This document shows, piece by piece, positions 1 through 9,500 of a DNA stretch of 44,267 nt. The number at the start of each line of letters is the position of its first letter. The first letter of the stretch is position 1. The stretch covers positions 1-44,267 of the forward strand of contig NZ_MDKE01000023.1 in assembly GCF_001870485.1 (NCBI RefSeq). The letters run 5' to 3'. Below the pieces are notes generated by a model. The model worked only from the letters and a program-made list of their open reading frames with translations. It was not told the DNA's origin and ran no database searches. The DNA comes from Oceanisphaera psychrotolerans. Lineage in GTDB: Bacteria; Pseudomonadota; Gammaproteobacteria; Enterobacterales; Aeromonadaceae. Made by a program: the position numbers and the translations under genes.

Positions 1-3
1 AAT

Positions 4-40
4 AAAACCTCGCCGGAAGCCTTGCCATATAAGGTTTTTT
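4..40 (+). terminator. Possible terminator of a gene beyond the left edge
   Basis: AAAACCT (4-10) can pair with AGGTTTT (32-38) across a 21-nt loop, and the run of T continues to 40. This is the shape of a weak intrinsic terminator for a rightward gene ending before the window. The stem is AT-rich and the loop long, so support is modest. Confidence 0.35.
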
Positions 41-540
41 CATGATCTTGCCCTGCTACATATTTATATGCTTGGCGAATAAAGACATAACATCTGATTT
101 GAGCCGAGGCAGTCATTGCAGGATGCTTCTTCTGATACCATATAACATTTTAATACTGCGTATGCTCATATACACGCATGCGCATATTTGTTCCGAGATG
201 TGCGCAGTATCAACAGTGACTCTTTCTTAACCCGCTGATCTGCAAATAATTTCTTATTTCAATGGGTGATAAACGTGCATTGCCGGTGGTGATTTCACGC
301 ATCATTTCCAGATGGCTGTTAAATATGCTGCACATGCAGTCGTCTGGATGGTCGGGCAGGTATGTCAATCGTATTATTTACCCACGCTACCGCCCTGACG
401 TTTCAGGCCGCCAATTCCTGCTACAACGGTTTTCAAATGCGTCTATTCTGGCCGCAGAGGTGAGGGAGGGCAATTGCAAAAATGAAAAAGTGAGATGCAG
501 AACGGTTGATTGGTGGTTTTGTGGGCGGTTCGAGGAAGGG
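41..540. other. Intergenic stretch without a recognisable gene
   Basis: About 500 bases between the left-edge hairpin and the repeat array. Short open frames at 42-230 and from 262 onward give low-complexity or Cys/Arg-rich translations with no ribosome-binding site and no family resemblance. I see no RNA gene, insertion sequence or clear operator here. Confidence 0.5.
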
Positions 541-555
541 GCCTCTTTTTCAGGC

Positions 556-1256
556 CACGCCGGAATTGACAGGAGGGCAAAGGGATCTGCTCTGCCGACC
601 TTCTGTTTCAGGGATGAAACAGAGAGCCTCCACGGATGGATTTATGGCGAGTCGGCGGAGCGGGCCCTTTGTCCGACAGGTTGCTGCCGATATCGCGCAG
701 TACTTCCTGTTTATACGGAGTGCTCTGATCCGCCAACTGAAGTGGCGGCTACAGGGTAGGCTCTGATGTTGTGTTTTTCCGCAGAGCACGCCGGAATTAA
801 GAGGAGGGCAAAGGGATCTGCTCGGCCGACCTTCTGTTTCAGGGATGAAACAGAGAGCGTACATGGGGCGAGCTTGTCTCGCCGTGACGAGCAGTTTCAG
901 CCTGACCGAACATCCGGTGAATGTTCGCAGCAGGTTGAAACCGCGAGTAGCAAGTCCCGGGGCGAGTCGACGGAGCGGGCCCTTTGTCCGACAGGTTGCT
1001 GCCGATATCGCACAGTAGTGCCTGTTGCTGCGGAGTACTCTGATCCGCCAACTGAAGTGGCAGCTACAGGGTAGGCGACTGAGCCTACATGGGGCTCGCT
1101 TGTCTCGGCGGAGCGGGCCCTTTGCCCGACAGGTTGCTGGCGATAATCGCACAGTACTGCCTGTTGCTACGGAGTGCTCTGATCCGCCAGCTGAAGCGGC
1201 GGCTACAGGTTAAGCGCGGATGTTGTGGTTTGTCTTGCGGGCCCTTTGTCCGACGT
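556..1256. repeat. Mosaic array of nested hairpin repeats upstream of yegD
   Basis: Two kinds of module alternate. Hairpin module: conserved left part (556-600; 788-832), an inner hairpin with GGGA loop (602-623; 833-854), and a right arm (652-674; 966-989) that is an imperfect reverse complement of the left arm (575-597; 806-829). Spacer module: about 88 bp, present three times (672-759, 986-1075, 1124-1211), each starting near CCGACAGGTTGCTG and ending near GGCTACAGG. A fourth fragment of arm sequence lies near 1236-1256. The second hairpin module carries about 80 extra bases that fold into their own hairpins (867-883 and 894-941). The open frames crossing this stretch look like repeat artefacts. 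The array reads as mobile, REP- or MITE-like noncoding DNA; a structured RNA is the alternative. Confidence 0.8.
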
Positions 1257-1328
1257 GTGGCCGCCGCCAACTTGCCTGGTGCTGAGCATCCCTGTATGCT
1301 ACGCGGCCTTTTTGTTTTTGGATGCAAC

Positions 1329-2687
1329 ATGATCGGATTTGACTACGGTACATCAAACTGTGCTGTCGGCGTTATGGAAGAAAATAACCCGAAAATTTTA
1401 ACCCTGGGCGATCATGGTCGATATATCTCGTCAACGCTGTATGCTCCGAGTCGTGACGTTATTGTCAACTGGCTGTACAAACAGTTGCCAGTGGCAGAAC
1501 AGAAAAACTTTCAGCAGCAACGCCAAAGACAACTGCAAAAAGGGCAAGAAGAATTAAAAGAGCTGGCATTGGATGGCTACCCGACCGAGTTGTCGTTTGG
1601 CCAGCAGGCATTACATAATTACCTGCAAGAGCCCGACGAGGGTTACTACATCAAATCCCCCAAGTCTTTCCTGGGTGCCAGTGGCTTGCTGCCACAACAG
1701 GTCGAATTGTTTGAAGACATTGTTGCGGCCATGATGAGTAACGTAAAAACGCTCACCGAAGCCGCCCTCGGCAGAAGTGTCAGCCAAACGGTGATTGGCC
1801 GCCCGGTCAACTTTCAGGGCTTGCGAGGTGAAGAAAGCAACCGGCAAGCATTGGAGATCTTGACCAATGCCGCCAAGCGCGTCGGCTTCAAGGACGTTGA
1901 ATTTCAATTCGAACCCGTTGCCGCCGGCTTCGAATATGAAGCCAGCCTGACTACAGAAACCCGGGTGCTGGTGGTCGATATCGGCGGTGGTACCACCGAC
2001 TGCTCCATGCTGTTGATGGGGCCCGAGCAGGCGGTTTCACAAGACAGAAGCGGTGACTTGTTAAGCCACAGCGGTGAGCGTGTTGGCGGTAATGATTTTG
2101 ACATCGCCTTTGCACTCAAAGGTATCATGCCCAGCTTTGGCCTGGACAGCATGCTGAAAACCGGTAAGCCAGTGCCGGTCAATAGCTACTCTCAAGCGGT
2201 TTCCATTAACAATATTCAACATCAAACCGAATTCTACAGTGCCGCCAATGGCCGCTTTTTAGAACAGCTGGTCCGTGATGCAGAACAGCCCGAGCTGTTG
2301 TCGCGCTTGTTGACCGTGCAGAAAAACAAGATGAGCTACCGGGTGGTCAACGCCGCAGAGCAAAGCAAAATTGCGCTGACGGACAGCACCGAGCAGCTCG
2401 TCGACTTGTCCGATATAGACAAGGGGCTCACCGTTAATCTGGACAGAGACGGCTTTGCCAGGGCCTGTCACCGTGAGCTGAGTGCCATCACCGCGCTGAT
2501 GACCGATGCGATAACCCAGGCCGGCTGTCAGCCGGATGTGGTATTCGTGACCGGCGGTACCGCCAAGTCACCGGTGCTGAACCGGTTCCTGCAACAGCAG
2601 TTTCAGCATACGCCCATCGTGATCGGCGACCACTTCGGCAGCGTCACCGCCGGCCTTACCCGCTGGGCCAGGACCATTTTTTCATAA
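1329..2687 (+). CDS. yegD: YegD-type Hsp70-like chaperone
   Basis: Encodes 452 aa, essentially the length of E. coli YegD (about 450). The first residues MIGFDYGTSNC form the phosphate-1 loop of the actin/Hsp70 ATPase fold. VVDIGGGTTDCS in the middle is the phosphate-2 loop, and VFVTGGTAKSP near the C-terminus is the adenosine-binding motif. The substrate-binding half of DnaK is absent, as is normal for YegD, so it is an ATPase-only Hsp70 relative, presumably cytosolic. Its physiological role is poorly defined. The open frame extends further upstream into the repeat array, but 1329 gives the family N-terminus; the ribosome-binding site there is weak (GGAT). It stands alone, downstream of the hairpin array and convergent with the MBL-fold gene. 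Confidence 0.88.
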   Translation: MIGFDYGTSNCAVGVMEENNPKILTLGDHGRYISSTLYAPSRDVIVNWLYKQLPVAEQKNFQQQRQRQLQKGQEELKELALDGYPTELSFGQQALHNYLQEPDEGYYIKSPKSFLGASGLLPQQVELFEDIVAAMMSNVKTLTEAALGRSVSQTVIGRPVNFQGLRGEESNRQALEILTNAAKRVGFKDVEFQFEPVAAGFEYEASLTTETRVLVVDIGGGTTDCSMLLMGPEQAVSQDRSGDLLSHSGERVGGNDFDIAFALKGIMPSFGLDSMLKTGKPVPVNSYSQAVSINNIQHQTEFYSAANGRFLEQLVRDAEQPELLSRLLTVQKNKMSYRVVNAAEQSKIALTDSTEQLVDLSDIDKGLTVNLDRDGFARACHRELSAITALMTDAITQAGCQPDVVFVTGGTAKSPVLNRFLQQQFQHTPIVIGDHFGSVTAGLTRWARTIFS

Positions 2688-2821
2688 GAATAAAATCGCC
2701 GGGATTCAGGGCAGTCAACATGTATCAGCGCTCAACGTTGATTGCCTTGAGTGCGCGTGCAGCGCCTTGTTGGACTGAACAATCTGGCGCTGTAACCGGG
2801 GAAATCGTGAAGGCATAGTAC

Positions 2822-3571
2822 TCACGGCCTGCCACGCTCATCTGCCTTGTTCAGCGCTGTGCTTAATGCTTTGGAGGCATACGCAGCCAGGGCTTCCAGT
2901 TCGGATGCACAGTCTCCCCTGAAGCACGAACCATGCATTACCGCCAGATTCTCCGCGCCCAGCTCCTTTAACCTGCGTATCGTCGCGGCGGTATCGGGCG
3001 TCAACGCCATGGCGTGAAACGCATCCTCTGCGAGGATGGCATCCTTAACGATACTTTGGTCAGAGATGGCGGGTCCGCATCCCAGTTGGGTGAATAAATC
3101 ACCGGTAAACAGTGTTTTGGTCGTTTCCTCGTATATGAGGCCAGATTCCCATGCGTGAGGAACATGGGGGGTGTCGATATATCGCACACGCTTTCCGCCC
3201 AAGTCTAACACCTCGTTATTCGCCAATACCCTGGGTGCCCGATCGGCGAGATCATTGAGTGAAACCATGCACGCGACGGCACCATGTACGATCTCTGCCT
3301 TTGGGGCAACGCTCAGCCATTGATTCATAGAACCGCATTCGTCTGACTCTACGTGTCCAAATGAGATCCAGCGGATGGTGTTTAGCGGCAGCACTTTTTT
3401 TGCCGCTTCCGAAACCAGTGGGAACAGCGCACGTCCTCCGCAATGAAACAATAATGGTTGTTCTGCCTTGATGAGATATTGATTGAATGTGAATCCATCG
3501 GGCGGCAAATCAGTTGTAAACGTTGAAAGACGGAAGATACCGTCGGCTATCTCGTCAATTCTGGTTTCCAT
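2822..3571 (-). CDS. MBL-fold metallo-hydrolase of the flavodiiron (ODP) type
   Basis: 249 aa from an ATG at 3571 preceded by GAGGG; the frame is open to 3673 but the upstream part has no such signal. Metal ligands visible are H73-x-E75-x-D77 (FGHVESDE), a histidine near 136, D158 (FTGDLF) and H213 (MHGS). HxExD instead of HxHxDH is typical of the oxygen-binding di-iron domain of flavodiiron proteins rather than zinc beta-lactamase-type hydrolases. There is no flavodoxin domain, so it is a stand-alone ODP-like domain. A role in oxygen, NO or redox chemistry is inference. No operon partner: 130 bp separates it from convergent yegD and about 200 bp from the DsbA-family gene. Confidence 0.75.
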   Translation of the reverse strand: METRIDEIADGIFRLSTFTTDLPPDGFTFNQYLIKAEQPLLFHCGGRALFPLVSEAAKKVLPLNTIRWISFGHVESDECGSMNQWLSVAPKAEIVHGAVACMVSLNDLADRAPRVLANNEVLDLGGKRVRYIDTPHVPHAWESGLIYEETTKTLFTGDLFTQLGCGPAISDQSIVKDAILAEDAFHAMALTPDTAATIRRLKELGAENLAVMHGSCFRGDCASELEALAAYASKALSTALNKADERGRP

Positions 3572-3780
3572 TATTGCACCCTCAGAAATGGCAATGTCTT
3601 GCGGGAGATAATGCTGGCTGGAATGGGGTGTTCCACCATCTAACGCGACGCCAAGCGACGGGTCAGCTGGCAACAGGCTACCGTTCTTGACGCTCGGGAT
3701 CTTATTTTAGCCGACAATGGTTCAGTCAGAGACAGCCACCAACGGAAGCGGTGCCTCTTCTACCTAATTCAGTGCGTCGC

Positions 3781-4428
3781 TCAAGCCGACTCGGCGCTGA
3801 TCTCCTGCAAGGCCTGTACCCAGGCATCGGGCTCCTGAGCGCCGGAGATGAGGTACTTGTTGTTGATAATGAATGCCGGCACGGACGTCACACCTGCCTG
3901 CTGGTAAGTGGCTTCCTCTTCCCGCACCATGGCAGCGTACTGATCCGAGTCCAGTACCTGTCTGGCTTTTGCCGGGTCCAGCCCCAGTGCGGCAACGCAA
4001 TTCAATAGCACACTGTGATCGGAGACATCCATCGCCTTGCCAAAATACACCTCGAACAGGGCTTGTTTCATGGCGGTTTGCCGGCCCTGTTCACCTGCCC
4101 ACTTCACCAACCGGTGGGCATCGAAGGTGTTGCAGGTAAATCGCTGCTGTATCTTCTCGAAGTTGAGTCCAAGATCGGCGGCAATCGCCATCATACGACT
4201 CTGATTTTCCCGCATCTCTTCCTCGCTCCGCCCGTACTTTCTGGCCAGGGCGGGCAGTATGGGTTCCCCCTGACCGGTGTGGTCGGGGTTCAGCTCAAAG
4301 GCATGCCACTGAATGGTGAACTCATACTCTGGTGCCAGCCGTTCCATGGCCTGCTCCAGCCGGGCATAACCGATGGCACACCAGGGGCAGGCGATATCGG
4401 AAACGATATCTATCTGTATCTTGCTCAT
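3781..4428 (-). CDS. DsbA-family oxidoreductase, FrnE-like
   Basis: 215 aa starting at MSKIQIDIVSD (ATG at 4428, preceded by AGGAACC). The CPWC active site (C14, C17) follows the first beta strand, an inserted helical domain comes next, and the cis-proline motif TSVPAF lies near the C-terminus. The order matches the FrnE/2-hydroxychromene-2-carboxylate isomerase branch of the DsbA family. No signal peptide is visible, so the protein should be cytosolic and act in thiol-disulfide exchange or stress protection rather than periplasmic folding. The DUF503 gene ends 16 bp upstream on the same strand, so the two are probably co-transcribed. Confidence 0.85.
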   Translation of the reverse strand: MSKIQIDIVSDIACPWCAIGYARLEQAMERLAPEYEFTIQWHAFELNPDHTGQGEPILPALARKYGRSEEEMRENQSRMMAIAADLGLNFEKIQQRFTCNTFDAHRLVKWAGEQGRQTAMKQALFEVYFGKAMDVSDHSVLLNCVAALGLDPAKARQVLDSDQYAAMVREEEATYQQAGVTSVPAFIINNKYLISGAQEPDAWVQALQEISAESA

Positions 4429-4444
4429 AACGGTTCCTGTTTGA

Positions 4445-4726
4445 TTAGAGGAATTCACGCGTAACCTTGATCATGCGTCCTTCTACGGTGCACTGTATCT
4501 TGTCTTCGATCTGGCTGCACTGGGATTCGACCTCGCGCCTCGAGGCCGCCACCACCACAAACGACCATTCGCTGGCATCGTGCCGGTTGCGTTCACCACT
4601 CTCACAGACCGCCACCGCCGGGTTGCGCCCGAACCGTTCGTGCATGCCGCCCATACGCTGGCGTTTTTCTTTTAGAGAGCCACACCCCGGCAGAGAAAAA
4701 ATGATGGTCAGAATACCGATGTGCAT
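4445..4726 (-). CDS. DUF503 (YlxP-like) small protein
   Basis: 93 aa with a good AGGAG ribosome-binding site just before the ATG at 4726. The N-terminal pattern hydrophobic-LPGCGSLKEKR matches the DUF503 signature (LPG...SLKEKR), followed by the alternating strand/helix pattern of that family. Its biochemical role is not established. It is the first gene of a short leftward pair with the FrnE-like gene. Upstream lies a copy of the hairpin repeat (4825-4947), which may separate this unit from the FAD oxidoreductase gene. Confidence 0.75.
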   Translation of the reverse strand: MHIGILTIIFSLPGCGSLKEKRQRMGGMHERFGRNPAVAVCESGERNRHDASEWSFVVVAASRREVESQCSQIEDKIQCTVEGRMIKVTREFL

Positions 4727-4824
4727 GTCGTGCTCCTTGACGGGTGTGCCGAGCAGGTGGGTCTGTTGCGCGGGCTGAGGCGGCTACGGATTAGGTTAGA
4801 GTGCTGCGGTCTGGTGTCGCAAGT

Positions 4825-4947
4825 CACGCCGGAATGGGCGGGAGGACAAAGGGATCTGCTCAGCCGATCATCACATGACAGGGATGTCATGTGTTGAGCG
4901 TCACATGGATGTGCCCGAAGCGTGTCGGCGGAGCGGGCCCTTTGTCC
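4825..4947. repeat. Third copy of the nested hairpin repeat
   Basis: Left part 4825-4868 matches 556-600 and 788-832 at most positions. The outer arms 4844-4867 and 4925-4947 are imperfect reverse complements. The inner stem CACATGACA (4872-4880) and TGTCATGTG (4885-4893) closes a GGGA loop. The inner stem sequence differs from the left-edge copies, yet pairing is perfect in both. A short second hairpin, CACAT-GG-ATGTG, follows at 4902-4913. Just upstream (about 4780-4795) GGCGGCTAC resembles the end of the spacer module, so a degraded composite is present between DUF503 and the FAD oxidoreductase gene. Confidence 0.8.
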
Positions 4948-4960
4948 TCTTGTTTCCCCT

Positions 4961-6412
4961 TTACCCCATGTTCAGGGCCAGTTCGTCCGGGTAACCGCGT
5001 TCGCGGGCCAGGCGCACCGCTTCCTGTTCTACCTCGCTGGCGTTCTGGCCTGCGGTGAGGGCGAGACTCGGTGACAGCGGTTGCTCGTCCATCTCCAGCC
5101 AGCCGAGATCGGCGAGCCGGCCCACGATGCGGTCGGCGGCGGTCAGCGCCGAGCTGGCCTTGACGATCTCTACCCGCGCATAGTGATTGCCCTCAAACGA
5201 CACATCCGCCGCCCGCAACGAAGGATCACTACCCGGGATCTGCTGGGCGCCGAACAGCGGCTTGCCGCCGACCCGGGCCTGGCCAAAGGCAGGCAGCAGC
5301 CGGGTCAGGTGAGCGATGGCCTCCCGGGTGCGGGCCTCGATGTCCGGCGTTTGCCAGCCCTGGTTCAGCTGGGTGACATAGGGCTGCGGCAATTTGGGCT
5401 GGGCACTGTACTCGCAACTGGCGGCCAGACCGTCCTTGAACAGGGTGATGCCGTCGGTCATGCCGTGCAGCTGAAACACCCCGTTCGGATAGGGTGTCAG
5501 CTGGGCCATGCCGTTGGGCGTGCCGCGCTGGCCGTGGAATATCACCTCGGGCCATTCCCCCTCGGTCTGCCAGCGGGCCACGTAGGCGGCCTTGTACTCC
5601 ACCAGCCGCTGGCGGCGATAACCGGCCATGTCGTCCACCAGCCCGGTGCGAAAGCCACAGGCATTGACCAGAAAGTCCACCTTGAACGGCTGTTCCTGCC
5701 CGTCCTGGTGACTGGCGTGAATGATCCAGCCGTCTGGTTGCTGCTCCAGCCGGGTAGCCCGGGTATGAAAGTGCAGCTCGCAGTTCGGTGCGGCGTTCAG
5801 CGCCAGGGTGGCGGTGGCCGCCATGCGAAACAGGCTCCAGCCGTATTCCTGCACCAGAATGAGCGGAAACTTCAACGACTCCGGGTCCAGATGGTGGCCC
5901 AGGGGGATCAGCCAGTCGTCCTGACTCTCGGCCTTGGGCGGAATGGGGCGGGCGGCCAGCGCCTCGAACTGTTCGCGGCTGTAGCAGCGATAATACTGCT
6001 CCGGTTCGCCCAGCACCTGGTTGGCCGGGTCTTCGTCCACCAGCCGTTGATATTCCTGCGCCACCTGTTTCAGCCGGGGCAACAGCGCCTCGGCATCCCC
6101 CGGATCGGTTTTCGGGGTGGCGATGACGGTGGGGCGGCGGTTGATGCTGTGCGGGTAGGCGCGCACCGAGGCGATGGACTGGCGCAGCAGGGTCAGGCAC
6201 TGGTCGTCGCCGATGTCCCGGTACAGGTTGCCGCCCGCGTGCAGGTGGCAGATGGGCGGCCCGTTCACCAGGCCGCTGCTGGCCTCGACAAGCAGGGTCT
6301 CGATGCCCATGTCCGCCAGCCGCAACGCCACGGTGGCACCGGCGATACCGCCACCCAGAATACCGACCCGCAGGGGGCGCTGAGCGGAGGCATGGCAAAA
6401 ATTCGCGTTCAT
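4961..6412 (-). CDS. FAD-dependent oxidoreductase (DAO-like)
   Basis: 483 aa. Residues about 15-45 form a Rossmann FAD-binding motif (GILGGGIAG, then a glutamate in LLVEAS at the end of the second strand). The later part contains FLVNACGFRTG, a strand typical of FAD-linked amine/amino-acid oxidases of the DAO superfamily. Homologous proteins of unknown substrate are, as I recall, common in Vibrio, Shewanella and Aeromonas. No signal peptide or membrane segment is evident. It lies downstream of mfd on the same strand with a 118-bp gap that holds a GC-rich hairpin (6447-6476), so it may have its own promoter. The substrate cannot be predicted from the sequence. Confidence 0.75.
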   Translation of the reverse strand: MNANFCHASAQRPLRVGILGGGIAGATVALRLADMGIETLLVEASSGLVNGPPICHLHAGGNLYRDIGDDQCLTLLRQSIASVRAYPHSINRRPTVIATPKTDPGDAEALLPRLKQVAQEYQRLVDEDPANQVLGEPEQYYRCYSREQFEALAARPIPPKAESQDDWLIPLGHHLDPESLKFPLILVQEYGWSLFRMAATATLALNAAPNCELHFHTRATRLEQQPDGWIIHASHQDGQEQPFKVDFLVNACGFRTGLVDDMAGYRRQRLVEYKAAYVARWQTEGEWPEVIFHGQRGTPNGMAQLTPYPNGVFQLHGMTDGITLFKDGLAASCEYSAQPKLPQPYVTQLNQGWQTPDIEARTREAIAHLTRLLPAFGQARVGGKPLFGAQQIPGSDPSLRAADVSFEGNHYARVEIVKASSALTAADRIVGRLADLGWLEMDEQPLSPSLALTAGQNASEVEQEAVRLARERGYPDELALNMG

Positions 6413-6446
6413 GTAGTCTCGGTCAGGATAGTCATGGTTGTTTATC

Positions 6447-6476
6447 CGGCGGAGCAGCCCGGGGCCGACTCCGCCG
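6447..6476 (-). terminator. GC-rich hairpin downstream of mfd
   Basis: CGGCGGAG (6447-6454) pairs perfectly with CTCCGCCG (6469-6476) over a 14-nt loop, in the gap between mfd and the FAD oxidoreductase gene. No T tract follows on the minus strand, so it may be a weak or factor-assisted terminator or an mRNA-stabilising hairpin. Confidence 0.35.
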
Positions 6477-6530
6477 ATATCTTATCCCGTCCGTGGGGGT
6501 AAATCATGATGAGGGCGATGTTGGCGTTCA

Positions 6531-9500
6531 TCAGGCCTGATGGGCGCTCAGCTCGTTCAGCATGTCGCCAATCAGCGCCAGTCGGCTCTTGGCATCCGCA
6601 CTGGGAATGGCGAAGCGCAACTTGGTCGGCCCCTCCATCTTGTAGATGCGCGGCTGGCTCTGCAACAGGCTCACCAGATACATGGGATCGACCCTGGCGT
6701 CCTGGGCAAAGGCGATGGTGCCGCCGTTGGGGCCGGCGTCTATCTTGTCGATGCCAAGGGCGCTTGCCTTGAGCTTGAGTCCGGCCAGCGCCACCAGGTT
6801 CTTGCCCGGCTCCGGTACCAGGCCGAAGCGGTCAATCAGCTCCACCTGCAGTTCGCGCAGGGCGGCCTCGTCTTCGGCGGTGGCGATGCGCTTGTACATG
6901 GACAGCCGCATGTTCACGTCCGGAATGTAGTCGTCCGGCAGCAGGGCGGGCAGGCGCAGTTCAATCTCGGTCTGCGCGCGCAGCAGCTGATCCAGCGCCG
7001 GCTCCTTGCCCGATTGCAGCGCCTTCACCGCCTGCTCCAGCATCTCCATGTACAGGCTGAAACCGATGGCGGTGATCTGGCCGCTCTGCTCGTCGCCCAG
7101 CAGCTCGCCGGCGCCACGAATTTCCAGATCGTGGGTGGCCAGCGCAAAGCCGGCGCCCAGATCTTCCAGTGCGGCAATGGCCTCCAGCCGCTTTTTGGCA
7201 TCGGTGGTCATGCGCTTGGGGTGGGGCGTCAGCAGATAGGCATAGGCCTGATGGTGCGAGCGACCCACCCGGCCGCGCAGCTGATGCAGCTGGGCCAGGC
7301 CCAGCTTGTCGGCTCTGTCCATGATGATGGTGTTGGCGCTGGGCACGTCGATGCCGGTTTCGATGATGGTGGAGCACAGCAGCACGTTGAAGCGCTGATG
7401 ATAGAAGTCGGACATCACCCGCTCCAGCTCGCGCTCGCGCATCTGGCCGTGGGCGATGCCGATACGGGCCTCGGGCACCAGGGCGCGCAGGGCGTCGGCG
7501 CTGTTCTCGATGGTCTGCACCTCGTTGTGCAGGTAATAGACCTGGCCGCCGCGCTTGAGCTCGCGCAGTATGGCCTCGCGGATGGTGGCCGGATCCGACT
7601 CGCGCACGAAGGTCTTCACCGCCAGCCGCTTGGCGGGCGGGGTGGCGATGATCGACAGGTCGCGCATGCCGCCCATGGCCATGTTCAGGGTGCGGGGAAT
7701 GGGGGTGGCGGTCAGGGTCAGAATGTCCACGTCGGCGCGCAGCGCTTGATCTGATCCTTCTGCCGCACGCCGAAGCGGTGTTCTTCGTCCACGATCAGCA
7801 GGCCCAGATCCTTGAACCGTACATCCTGACTCAGCAGCTTGTGGGTGCCGATCACGATATCGATGCTGCCGTCTGTCAGGCCGGCGAGCACCTTGTCCTG
7901 CTCCTTGCCGGTCTTGAAACGGCTGATGATTTCCACCTGCACCGGCCAGTTGGCGAAGCGGTCGCGGAAGTTGTCGTAATGCTGCTGGGCCAGCAGGGTG
8001 GTGGGCACCAGTACCGCCACCTGCTTGCCGCCGTGTACCGCCACAAAGGCGGCGCGCATGGCCACTTCCGTCTTGCCGAAGCCCACGTCGCCACACACCA
8101 GCCGGTCCATGGCCTTGGGCTGGCACATGTCGGACAGCACGGCGTTGATGGCCTTGAGCTGATCGTCGGTTTCCTCGAACGGAAAGGCGTCGGCAAACTG
8201 GCGATAGGCGCTCTTGTCGTGAGCGATGGCCTGGCCCGGCTGGGCGGCGCGGCGGGCGTACACATCCAGCAGCTCGGCGGCCACGTCGCGCACCTTTTCG
8301 GCGGCCTTGCGTTTGGCCTTGGCCCAGGAGTCGTTGCCAAGCCGGTTGAGGGTGGGCTCGTCGGCGCCGCTGTAGCGGCCCACCAGGTGCAGGGCGGTGA
8401 CCGGCACATAGAGCTTGTCGCCGCCGGCATATTCCAGGGTCAGGTATTCGGACTTGAGTCCGCCTGCATCCAGGGTCTGCAGTCCGGTGTAGCGGCCCAC
8501 GCCGTGATCCAGATGCACCACCGGCTGACCGATGGACAGCTCGGCCAGGTTGCGGATCAGGGTGTCGGGGCTCAGGCCGGTGGACTTTTCCCGCCGACGG
8601 CGCTGGATCACCCGGCCGCCGAGCAGGTCGCCTTCGCAGACAAGCGCCAGCTTGTCGTCGAGAATAAAGCCCTGCGACAAGGGGCCGACCAGCAGGCCAA
8701 TCGGGTCTTTACCGGCCAGAAAATGCGAGAAGTTGTCACAGGGCCAGGGTTTGATGGCGCTGCCGGACAGCAGCTCGAGCAGCGCCTCGCGCCGGCCGGC
8801 ACTTTCGACCGAAAACAGCACGCGACCCTGGAAGCTCTCGCAGAAACTCAGCAACCGGGCCAGGGGCTCGGTTTTCTGGTGGTCCACTTCCAGCTCCGGC
8901 AAGGGGCTGACCGGTGCATTCTGCCGCTCGCCTTTTTCCAGCACCGGGGTGGCGCTCAGTTGCAGCCGGGGCCAGTGATTGAGCCGGTTCAGCAGGGCGT
9001 CGGGCTTGAGATAGAGTTCGTCCGGCGCCAGCAACGGGCGCAACTGGTCGTGGCGGCGGTCTTCATAGCGGCTCTGCACATCCTGCCAGAAGGCCTCGGC
9101 CGCTTCGTTCAGCTCGCCGACCCCCAGCACCAGCAGTTGTTCGGGCAGGGAGTCGAACAGGGTCTGGATCTGTTCGAAAAACAGCGGAAAGTAGTGTTCG
9201 ATGCCGGCGGGAAACTGGCTCTGGCTGACGCGGTGATAGAGCGATTCCGGTTCGTTGCGCAGCGGAAAACGCTCCCGGTACTGACCGCGAAACCGCTCGA
9301 TGGCGGCGCCGTCGGTGGGGAATTCCCGCGCCGGCAGCAGCCGCACCTGTTTTACCTGTTCGCGGGAGCGCTGGGTGTCCGGGTCGAAGGGGCGCAGGGT
9401 GTCGATTTCGTCATCGAAGAAGTCGATGCGAAAAGGCTCGGCCGCGCCCATGGGGTACAGGTCGAGCAGGGCGCCGCGGGCGGCAAACTCGCCGTGCTCC

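Noticed and set aside
556-1256. CRISPR array in the repeat region
   Set aside because: Repeat units are about 90-130 bp, irregularly spaced and mosaic, with no short constant repeat and unique spacers, and no cas genes nearby.
42-1330. Several open frames across 42-1330 on both strands, up to 200 aa
   Set aside because: The longer ones run through the repeated modules in different frames, are Cys/Arg/Pro-rich, lack ribosome-binding sites and change with each repeat copy. They are best explained by GC-rich repeats.
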